A stretch of DNA of 35,653 bases from Bacteroidales bacterium. GTDB lineage: Bacteria > Bacteroidota > Bacteroidia > Bacteroidales > Bacteroidaceae. This document shows, piece after piece, positions 1 to 6,448 of the stretch. Made by a program: the position numbers and the translations under genes. Position 1 is the stretch's first letter. Each line of letters begins with the position of its first letter. The notes under the pieces were generated by a model. That model was not told where the DNA came from. It made no database searches and was given only the letters and a program-made list of their open reading frames with translations. The stretch covers positions 1 through 35,653 of the forward strand of contig JAGHUS010000080.1 of NCBI GenBank assembly GCA_018064685.1, written 5' to 3'.

Positions 1-30
1 ACGTAATGAGCTAATTTTAGCGGAAATTTT

Positions 31-73
31 AGCGGAAAGTTTTATCCATTTTCTTTCCGCAAAACTTTCCGCT
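31..73 (+). terminator. Stem-loop followed by T-rich tract
   Basis: A perfect 13-bp inverted repeat (31-43 and 61-73) encloses a 17-nt loop, followed on the plus strand by a pyrimidine-rich run of mostly T. It could terminate a plus-strand gene lying left of the window. The same AGCGGAAA word occurs once more just upstream, near 19-26, so it may instead be part of a local repeat. The rest of 74-430 has no convincing gene; short open frames there show no recognisable protein features. Confidence 0.45.
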
Positions 74-333
74 CTTTCTTTTTCCTTTTTCATCATTTTT
101 ACTCCCCTTACCCTTGCACCATCGAACAACGGTGGCCACCTCGTTTCGTGCAGTAATTAACCCTTTAAAAAGAACAGGTACATGTGGAGATAGTGTGAAA
201 GAAGAAATATCAACCATAAAAAAACCTTTTAAAAACCAATGTTCTCATTCATCGAAAACCAAGATAACGGTTTTTTCTTTGGTTTTTCTTTGTTGATATT
301 TTAATTTCTCTCTCACAACTACCAAACCCTTTA

Positions 334-365
334 TAGCAGTTTAGCAGTTTAGCAGTTTAGCAGTT
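334..365. repeat. Four tandem TAGCAGTT units
   Basis: Four perfect, contiguous copies of the 8-mer TAGCAGTT lie in AT-rich intergenic DNA downstream of nagA. The array is short enough to arise by slippage. No function is evident. Confidence 0.85.
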
Positions 366-433
366 GTAAATAATGATATATTAGTTACCGACAAAATACG
401 CTTCTTGCATGATTCGATGCACAAGAAACACCA

Positions 434-467
434 AAGCCCTACTGTACTTATACGCGCAGTAGGGCTT
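434..467 (-). terminator. Terminator hairpin downstream of nagA
   Basis: An 11-bp perfect stem (434-444 with 457-467) and a 12-nt loop lie 33 nt past the nagA stop. Read on the minus strand, the stem is followed by a T/G-rich stretch rather than a clean T run, so it is a plausible but imperfect intrinsic terminator for the nagA transcript. Confidence 0.6.
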
Positions 468-499
468 CGGGGGTTATAAGTGTATGCGGTGGCCGAGGG

Positions 500-1660
500 T
501 CAGAACAGCGTATTCTCGACGATGTTGCCCATCTGCCATACGCAGCGCACCTTGAGGTTCTCGTCCAGAATGAGGACGTCGGCATCCTTGCCGTGCTCGA
601 GCGAGCCTTTGCGGTCGTAGACCTTCATGATGCGGGCTGGCGTCTCGCTGCACATACGCACGGCATCGGCCAGTGGGATGTCGGCCTCGCGCACTGCGGT
701 GCGGATGAGACGGTCGCTGGTGGCAATGGAGCCTGCCAGGGCCGAGCGGTCGCTGAGCTTGCACACGCCGTCCTCGATGACTACACGCGGGTCGAAGGCC
801 TTGCCGCCGTCGCAGGCTGCCACAGCCAGCGCATCGGTGATGAGGGCCATTCGCTCTACGCCTTTTATCTTGTAGCACATACGCAGAATGGTGGGGGGCA
901 CATGTATGCCGTCGGCCACCACCTCGACCGTCATGTCGTCGATGAGGTAGACGCTCTCCACCGTACCCTCGTACTTGTACTCACGCTTCTGGTGGAAGCC
1001 AGGCATGGCGTTGTAGAAATGGGTGACGTGGGTGAAGCCTGCCTCAAAGCCTGCCTTCACATCCTCGTATTCGGCTGCCGTATGGGCTATGCTGGGCAGG
1101 ATGCCCTTCTCGGTGCAGTAACGTCCGAACTGTATGGCTCCGGGCAGTTCGGGAGCCGCATCCCATCGTGCCAGACAGGGCGAGTTCTCGACGATATGCA
1201 CGTACTCGTTGGGATCGGGATTCTTGATGCACTCGGGCATCTGTGCTCCGGCCTTCTTGGGGTTGAGGTAATGGCCCTCGAGGTGCAGACCCAGGATGGG
1301 CGAGTCGGGTTGCGCCATCATCATGTTGCACGTCTCCACGGCACGCTGTATCATGGGTATGGTGCTGCTGGAGAGGGTGGGAAAGATGCTTGTCGTACCG
1401 TACTTGAGGTGCGACCGGACAGCCACTTCGAAGGCCTCGGGCGTGCCTTCCTGAAAGTCGCGACCGCCGCCTCCATGCACATGCATCTCGATGCAGCCTG
1501 GCACCACATACATGCCACGCGCATCAACCAGATTGGCTCCGATGATGGCCAAGTCGCAGTTGGTCACCTCCAAAATCTTGTTGTCGCGCAGAATGATGGA
1601 GCCATTCTTCAGCCATCCTTGCGGGGTAAGTATCTTACCGTTTACGATTTGTGTTAACAC
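500..1660 (-). CDS. nagA: N-acetylglucosamine-6-phosphate deacetylase
   Basis: This cytoplasmic amidohydrolase removes acetate from GlcNAc-6-phosphate to give glucosamine-6-phosphate, in amino-sugar recycling and catabolism. Numbering from the upstream TTG, it shows the metal motif H64-x-H66, the Glu in GLHLEG (E132), metal histidines H197 and H218 (the latter in a THFYNAM block), and the catalytic Asp in ALITDA (D280), in the family order. No ATG fits. TTG at 1672 opens the frame, but GTG at 1660 gives an N-terminus MLTQIVNGK that matches how I recall homologues beginning, so I prefer 1660. About 386 residues is normal for the family. It lies 134 nt downstream of glmM with no visible promoter between, so co-transcription is likely. 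The identification is firm; the start is less so. Confidence 0.93.
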   Translation of the reverse strand: MLTQIVNGKILTPQGWLKNGSIILRDNKILEVTNCDLAIIGANLVDARGMYVVPGCIEMHVHGGGGRDFQEGTPEAFEVAVRSHLKYGTTSIFPTLSSSTIPMIQRAVETCNMMMAQPDSPILGLHLEGHYLNPKKAGAQMPECIKNPDPNEYVHIVENSPCLARWDAAPELPGAIQFGRYCTEKGILPSIAHTAAEYEDVKAGFEAGFTHVTHFYNAMPGFHQKREYKYEGTVESVYLIDDMTVEVVADGIHVPPTILRMCYKIKGVERMALITDALAVAACDGGKAFDPRVVIEDGVCKLSDRSALAGSIATSDRLIRTAVREADIPLADAVRMCSETPARIMKVYDRKGSLEHGKDADVLILDENLKVRCVWQMGNIVENTLF

Positions 1661-1670
1661 TGCCAAAAAC

Positions 1671-1792
1671 AATTAAGAATGAAGAATGAAGAAAGAAGAA
1701 TTAGTGAATCAAAAAACGCGCAAAGAGGAAAGAAATATGAGCTGCATCCATCTTCTCCGGAATTCTTAACTCTTCTTTCTTCATTCTTAATT
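1671..1792. repeat. Imperfect inverted AT-rich repeats between nagA and glmM
   Basis: The sequence at 1671-1702 (AATTAAGAATGAAGAA...) reappears, with a few differences, in inverted orientation at 1761-1792. The two arms enclose about 58 nt of unrelated sequence. The arms belong to the same AT-rich word family as the direct repeats at 3194-3260. They could fold into a long stem in the nagA-glmM transcript. No mobile-element gene lies between them. Confidence 0.6.
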
Positions 1793-1794
1793 TG

Positions 1795-3180
1795 TTAAAC
1801 CATACTGTACACCACATCCATCACCTTCTTGCCAATCTCGTCGGCAGCCTCCATGGTGCTGGCCTCAGAGTAGACACGGATGATGGGCTCGGTGTTGGAC
1901 TTGCGCAGGTGTACCCACTTGTCGGGGAAGTCGATCTTGACACCGTCGATGTCGTTCACCTCTTCGTCCTTATAGAGTTCCTTCACCTTGACGAGGATGG
2001 CGTCGACGTCGGTTTCGGGAGTGAGGTCGATGCGGTTCTTGGCGATGAAGTAGGGAGGATAGGTGGCGCGCAGTTCGCTGGTCTTCATCTGCTTCTTGGC
2101 CAGATAGGTCAGGATGAGAGCGATACCCACCAAGGCGTCGCGACCACTGTGGGCAGCGGGATAGATGACTCCGCCATTGCCCTCGCCACCTATCACGGCG
2201 TTGGTCTCGCGCATCTTGGTAACGACGTTCACCTCGCCCACAGCCGCTGCCGTGTACTTGCAACCGGCGTACTTGTTGGTGACGTCGCGCAAGGCACGGG
2301 TCGAAGAGAGGTTGCTGACGGTGTTGCCGGGAGTGTGCTGCAAGATGTAGTCGGCCACGGTGACGAGGGTGTACTCCTCGCCATACATCGTGCCGTCCTC
2401 GCAGAACAATGCCAGACGGTCCACATCGGGATCAACGACAAAGCCGATGTCGTGTCCGCCTTTCTGCATCAATGCCTTGATGTCGCCCAGGTTCTTCTCG
2501 AGGGGCTCGGGGTTGTGCTGGAAGTCGCCTGTAGGCTCGGTAAACATGCCGGTGTACTCCACGCCCAGTTGGTCGAACAGCTTGGGCAGGATGATGCCAC
2601 CCACCGAGTTGACAGCATCGAATGCTACCTTGAAGTGTGCGTTCTTGACAGCCTCCACGTCTACGAGGTCGAGGCCCAGCACCATGTCGATGTGTTTCTG
2701 GTCGTACGAGTCATCCTCGATGTACTTGCCAAGGTGGTCTACGTCGGCATACTCGAAGTCCTCGGCCTCGGCAATGCGCAGCACCTCCTCGCCCTGCTCC
2801 TTGTCCAGGAACTCGCCCTTCTCGTTGAGCAGCTTCAAGGCATTCCACATACGGGGGTTATGGCTAGCGGTCAGGATGATGCCGCCACAAGCACCTTCGC
2901 CCGTCACGGCAATCTCGGTAGTGGGGGTAGAGGCCAGACCGATGTTCACCACGTCGAAGCCCATACCCATGAGTGTGCCGCACACCACGTTCTTCACCAT
3001 CTCGCCCGAGATGCGTGCGTCGCGACCCACGACAATCTTGTTGCTGGTCACCTTGGTGGTCTTACGAATCAGCGTTGCGTATGCGCTGGTAAACTTCACA
3101 ATGTCAAGGGGATTCAGTGTATCACCGGCCTTGCCGCCAATGGTGCCACGAATGCCCGAAATTGATTTGATAAGTGTCAT
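1795..3180 (-). CDS. glmM: Phosphoglucosamine mutase / phosphomannomutase family
   Basis: This alpha-D-phosphohexomutase probably interconverts glucosamine-6-P and glucosamine-1-P, feeding UDP-GlcNAc for wall and LPS synthesis. The four family signatures are present in order: the phosphoserine loop TASHNP with S106; the metal loop DPDVDR (D250, D252, D254); the sugar-specificity loop GGEGNGGV; and the C-terminal phosphate-binding RKSNTEPIIR. At 461 residues it has normal length, and it starts at an ATG with the usual SGIRGT near the N-terminus. It sits beside nagA, which supports an amino-sugar substrate, although the same fold serves phosphomannomutase and phosphoglucomutase and the sequence alone does not fully separate them. 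Direct AT-rich repeats fill the region upstream of its start. Confidence 0.85.
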   Translation of the reverse strand: MTLIKSISGIRGTIGGKAGDTLNPLDIVKFTSAYATLIRKTTKVTSNKIVVGRDARISGEMVKNVVCGTLMGMGFDVVNIGLASTPTTEIAVTGEGACGGIILTASHNPRMWNALKLLNEKGEFLDKEQGEEVLRIAEAEDFEYADVDHLGKYIEDDSYDQKHIDMVLGLDLVDVEAVKNAHFKVAFDAVNSVGGIILPKLFDQLGVEYTGMFTEPTGDFQHNPEPLEKNLGDIKALMQKGGHDIGFVVDPDVDRLALFCEDGTMYGEEYTLVTVADYILQHTPGNTVSNLSSTRALRDVTNKYAGCKYTAAAVGEVNVVTKMRETNAVIGGEGNGGVIYPAAHSGRDALVGIALILTYLAKKQMKTSELRATYPPYFIAKNRIDLTPETDVDAILVKVKELYKDEEVNDIDGVKIDFPDKWVHLRKSNTEPIIRVYSEASTMEAADEIGKKVMDVVYSMV

Positions 3181-3193
3181 ATTGCTATATATT

Positions 3194-3260
3194 AATTAAG
3201 AATTAACAAATAAGAAAGAAGAATTAAGAATTAAGAATTAACAAATAAGAAAGAAGAATT
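3194..3260. repeat. Two 32-bp direct repeats upstream of glmM
   Basis: Copies at 3194-3225 and 3229-3260 are identical over 32 bp and separated by 3 nt (period 35). They are rich in AATTAAGAA and AAGAAAGAAGAATT words, related to the inverted arms at 1671-1792. They lie between the lipoprotein stop and the glmM start, so they would be in the leader of the glmM message or in an intercistronic spacer. Confidence 0.9.
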
Positions 3261-3275
3261 GGGGATAGATAAAAC

Positions 3276-3977
3276 TTACTCGTAGTAAGTGATGATGCGC
3301 TCGTCGATGCGATAACGCTCGCTTGTGACGGGCTCCTGCAGTTCCAGGTTTTCGTCAAGCAACTGCTCGGTTGCCACCACCTTCACGAAGCGGAGTGTCC
3401 AGTTGCCCTTGGCGTCACGCTTCTGAACGGTGTATATCTCTTCCTCGTCGAAGATGTTCCCATCCTGCACCGACGAGCTCTTACGGCTCACCTCTTCGCC
3501 ATCCTTGTATACAGGTGTCAAGGTGGTTGTCATGCTGAACTCTCCACTGGTGACAGACATGGCCTTGCCCATCAACGCTCCGTCATATTCCACGTCTATC
3601 TGCGTCTCGTTTGTCACGTCATACTCCTTGTACACGCAAAAGAGCGATGTGATGCGCCCTTCTGCATCGCGCTGTATTTTCTCCACAGTAAGTCCATCGT
3701 TGGTGGTGTTTACCAGCTTTCCGTCCTGGCCAAACAGCGTGGTGGCTCCCTCTATGGTGTCGCGCACCACGCTCTGGATGGCATCCGTCTCATAGCTGAG
3801 TTCCTTCACCTCCTTCACTTGTCCCTTCAGACCGAACATGGCCAGATCACCGCTGCCAAGCTGCACGCTGTCGGTCGTCTGTGTGTCTGTACCCGTGTTG
3901 TCCTTACCGCCTTTGCAAGCGCACATCAGCAATGCCATCACCGACAAAGCCAATACATGTAATGTTTTCATATTCAT
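3276..3977 (-). CDS. Putative lipoprotein of unknown function
   Basis: I do not recognise the family. The 233-residue protein begins with a hydrophobic signal segment ending in a lipobox, M-C-A-C with Cys21 as the likely lipidated residue, followed by a Gly/Lys/Asp/Thr linker. An envelope lipoprotein is therefore likely. The mature part is beta-rich and contains D-A-E-G-R-I and D-A-K-G-N-W-T words that resemble YD/RHS-type repeat units, but only two or three, which is too few to assign a fold. The ATG at 3977 is used; a second ATG two codons later would serve equally well. It starts only 20 nt after the sulfatase stop on the same strand, so it is probably co-transcribed with the sulfatase from the promoter at 5541-5572. 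Confidence 0.7.
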   Translation of the reverse strand: MNMKTLHVLALSVMALLMCACKGGKDNTGTDTQTTDSVQLGSGDLAMFGLKGQVKEVKELSYETDAIQSVVRDTIEGATTLFGQDGKLVNTTNDGLTVEKIQRDAEGRITSLFCVYKEYDVTNETQIDVEYDGALMGKAMSVTSGEFSMTTTLTPVYKDGEEVSRKSSSVQDGNIFDEEEIYTVQKRDAKGNWTLRFVKVVATEQLLDENLELQEPVTSERYRIDERIITYYE

Positions 3978-3997
3978 TGAATGTTAAGTTTATATTC

Positions 3998-5518
3998 TCA
4001 TTCTACGTCGGGCATTGTCACCTTGAAATACGGATTATCAGTATGTTCGGCCTTGACGATACCGACCAGTTCACGCACCTTGTCGGGATGCTGTGCTGCC
4101 ACGTTGTGGTCTTCGTGAATGTCGGCCGAAAGGTCGTAGAGCTCGCACTTGCCACTCTTGACAATAAGCTTCCAGTCGCCTTGTCTCACGGCTATCTGGT
4201 TTGTCTCGTCGAACTCCCAGTAGAGGTGGTCGTGCTGTTGCTGCCTACGGGGCTTGCCACGCAGGGTGGGCAGGAAGGAGATGCCATCGAAATGGTCGGT
4301 AGTGCCGAGACGCGGATTGCGGTATTTCTTCTCGTAGTTCTTCTCGCCGATAATATCGCAAAAGGTGGGCATGATGTCCCAAAAGGCAATGGGCTGGTCG
4401 GTCTTCACGCCCGCCTTGACCTTACCTGGCCAACGCACGATGAAGGGCACGCGAATGCCACCCTCATGACACGAACGCTTCAGTCCCTTTAGCACTCCGT
4501 CGCGGTTGAAGAACGTTGGATCGGCACCACCCTCTTCGTGAGGCCCGTTGTCGCTCGAGAAGATGAGGATGGTATTGTCGGCCAGTCCCTTCTCGTCCAA
4601 CTTCGACATGATCTCGCCCACATAGGCATCCAGTCGGGTTATCATTCCGGCAAACTCGGCATGCACGTTGGAGATGGCATGATACCAACTGCCAGGATTA
4701 CCGCCGAAGGTCTTGTCCTCGGCAAACCTCTTCCTGTACACTTCGAGGATGCTGTCATCGGGCTGCACCAGTTCGGCATGAGGCAAGGTATAGGTGAAGA
4801 GGCCGTAGAAGGGTGTGTCCTTCGTCTGGCTATCTATCCACTCCAAGGCCTTCCGGTGTATCATGTCGGCCGAATACTGCGGACGACGATAATAGTCATC
4901 TCCGTAGAAATCGTGCCGTATATTCTCTGCCATCACCTCGCGTACCGTCGAAGTATCGCCCTCGGCCTTGCTGTAGCGGTTCAGGAAGTTGGGATAATAG
5001 GCATGTGCCTGAAACTGACACAACGGACCATAGAACTCGTCCACTCCGCGCTTGTCGGGGGTGCTGTAGCTGCCCTCATAGCCGCCAGCCCACTTGCCAA
5101 ACTGCGCCGTATTGTAGCCGTTGGCTTTCATTATCTCGGGCAGAACGACGTGTGCGGAGTCGAGAGGATGCTGGCCGACGCGGGCATAATCCCAGTTCTT
5201 GCCGTACATGTTGTCGCGCTCGGTGCCACGCCAATACTCCTTGTTGCCACGTATCTCGCAGTGACCGGTATGCTGGCCCGTCATGAGCGAGGCACGACTC
5301 GGTGCACTGACCGGACTGCCCGAATAGGCCTGCATGAACTGCATTCCCTCGCTGGCCATTCGGTCGATATTGGGCGTGGAGATGTACTTCTGGCCATAGC
5401 AAGCCAAGTCGCCCCACCCCATATCGTCGCACAGGACGAAGATGATATTGGGCTTGTTGCCAGCCTTGGCACACAGTGCAAGCGGCATGGCCGATAACAG
5501 CAACAGACTTCTACGCAT
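3998..5518 (-). CDS. Secreted serine-type sulfatase (S1 family)
   Basis: This alkaline-phosphatase-superfamily sulfatase hydrolyses sulfate esters. The maturation motif S-A-P-S-R-A-S-L-M-T-G has Ser71 at the formylglycine position, so activation would need a radical-SAM anaerobic sulfatase-maturing enzyme encoded elsewhere. N-terminal D31/D32 (LCDDMGWGD) and the later S-S-D-N-G-P-H are the expected metal and sulfate ligands. The C-terminal part carries the usual GGIRVPFIVRWPG block. A signal peptide of about 17-20 residues predicts a periplasmic or surface location. At 506 residues it is normal length. The substrate cannot be read from sequence; the nearby nagA and glmM suggest a sulfated amino sugar such as a host glycosaminoglycan or mucin glycan. 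It has its own well-formed promoter and a short leader of about 15 nt. Confidence 0.9.
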   Translation of the reverse strand: MRRSLLLLSAMPLALCAKAGNKPNIIFVLCDDMGWGDLACYGQKYISTPNIDRMASEGMQFMQAYSGSPVSAPSRASLMTGQHTGHCEIRGNKEYWRGTERDNMYGKNWDYARVGQHPLDSAHVVLPEIMKANGYNTAQFGKWAGGYEGSYSTPDKRGVDEFYGPLCQFQAHAYYPNFLNRYSKAEGDTSTVREVMAENIRHDFYGDDYYRRPQYSADMIHRKALEWIDSQTKDTPFYGLFTYTLPHAELVQPDDSILEVYRKRFAEDKTFGGNPGSWYHAISNVHAEFAGMITRLDAYVGEIMSKLDEKGLADNTILIFSSDNGPHEEGGADPTFFNRDGVLKGLKRSCHEGGIRVPFIVRWPGKVKAGVKTDQPIAFWDIMPTFCDIIGEKNYEKKYRNPRLGTTDHFDGISFLPTLRGKPRRQQQHDHLYWEFDETNQIAVRQGDWKLIVKSGKCELYDLSADIHEDHNVAAQHPDKVRELVGIVKAEHTDNPYFKVTMPDVE

Positions 5519-5540
5519 AGTATTTCATACTAATCCACTG

Positions 5541-5572
5541 CAAATTTAAACTATCTTCGTGACACCTCCAAA
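5541..5572 (-). promoter_or_regulatory. Promoter of the sulfatase gene
   Basis: On the minus strand TTTG (5572-5569), a 20-nt gap and TAAATTTG (5548-5541) match the Bacteroidetes sigma-ABfr consensus very well. The start of transcription would fall near 5534, about 15 nt before the ATG at 5518. It is back-to-back with the plus-strand promoter at 5588-5618. Confidence 0.7.
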
Positions 5573-5587
5573 TTTTTCTAACAATAT

Positions 5588-5618
5588 TTTGCGCGTACCA
5601 CATTTTTACCTAACTTTG
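5588..5618 (+). promoter_or_regulatory. Promoter of the Sel1-repeat gene
   Basis: TTTG (5588-5591), 19 nt, then TAACTTTG (5611-5618) matches the Bacteroidetes -33/-7 pattern. This also supports the ATG at 5649 as the real start, since the frame open further upstream begins before the promoter. Confidence 0.7.
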
Positions 5619-5648
5619 CAGAAACAAACAATTCAAAACAACAAAATC

Positions 5649-6440
5649 ATGAAACGCATTTTCCTCAGTCTCCTGACACTCCTTTTCATAACTACCATCC
5701 AAGCCCAAGATCCCGACATGGTGGCTGCAGCCGAGAAAGGCGATGCCGGTGCACAGTACATGCTGGCCTGTGCCTATTACAATGGCGACAGCATCCCGAA
5801 AGACCTGGCAAAGGCTTTCGAGTGGTGGAGAAAGTCGGCCGAGCAGGGACATGTTCACGCTCAGTTCAAGATGGGCGAATGCTACGAGGCTGGCGAGGGC
5901 GTGACGGCCAACCTCAACGAGGCCATCAAATGGCACAAGCTGGCTGCCGAGCAGGGCTTCACCGAGTCGATGTATGCACTCGGAGCATGCTACACACTGG
6001 TGAAAGGTTCGAAGCAGGACATCAAAGAGGCTGCAAAATGGTATGAGAAAGCAGCTGCAAACGGGCACCAAGAGGCTATCTACGCCACTGGTCTTTGCTA
6101 TCTGAAAGGACTGGGCGTGAAGCGCAACCTCAACACCGCCACGACATTGTTTCAGAAGTCGGCACAACAAGGACATCCCGACTCGCAGTTTGTACTAGGT
6201 CTGTGCTACTGGGAAGGCGAGGGAGTAAAGAAGGACGTAGTGCGCGCCGTGGCGTGGGTGAAGATGGCAGCCGAGCAGGGACATGCCGAGGCGCAGTATT
6301 TCATAGGACGATGCCTGAAGAACGGCACAAACGGCACGCAGGACCTGAAACAAGCACGACACTGGTTCACACTAGCCGCCAAGCAGGGACACCCTAACGC
6401 ACAGAAAGAACTAAGAAAAATGGACAAACGCAGCAAATAG
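5649..6440 (+). CDS. Secreted Sel1-repeat (TPR-like) protein
   Basis: A 263-residue protein with a signal peptide (cleavage probably before Gln20) followed by about six Sel1-like repeats of roughly 36 residues. Each has the A-E-x-G...A-Q-Y-x-L-G-x-C-Y...G-x-G-V...D...A-x-x-W-x-x-x-A-A pattern. Such solenoids mediate protein-protein contacts, and in bacteria many act in the envelope. No enzymatic motif is visible. The frame is open back to 5559, but the ATG at 5649 is chosen because it begins the signal peptide and lies about 24 nt downstream of the predicted transcription start. It converges on the GH25 fusion gene, with only 8 nt between the two stop codons, so the two transcripts may run into each other. 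The binding partner is unknown. Confidence 0.85.
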   Translation: MKRIFLSLLTLLFITTIQAQDPDMVAAAEKGDAGAQYMLACAYYNGDSIPKDLAKAFEWWRKSAEQGHVHAQFKMGECYEAGEGVTANLNEAIKWHKLAAEQGFTESMYALGACYTLVKGSKQDIKEAAKWYEKAAANGHQEAIYATGLCYLKGLGVKRNLNTATTLFQKSAQQGHPDSQFVLGLCYWEGEGVKKDVVRAVAWVKMAAEQGHAEAQYFIGRCLKNGTNGTQDLKQARHWFTLAAKQGHPNAQKELRKMDKRSK

Positions 6441-6448
6441 TTGCTTCG

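Noticed and set aside
114..296. Short gene at the left end
   Set aside because: The product has no recognisable features and overlaps another equally plausible frame on the opposite strand.
1792..3165. Long plus-strand open frame antisense to glmM
   Set aside because: It mirrors glmM, which has all family motifs; the antisense product has His/Val-rich composition typical of shadow frames in GC-rich genes. The same applies to frames antisense to nagA, the sulfatase and RibBA.
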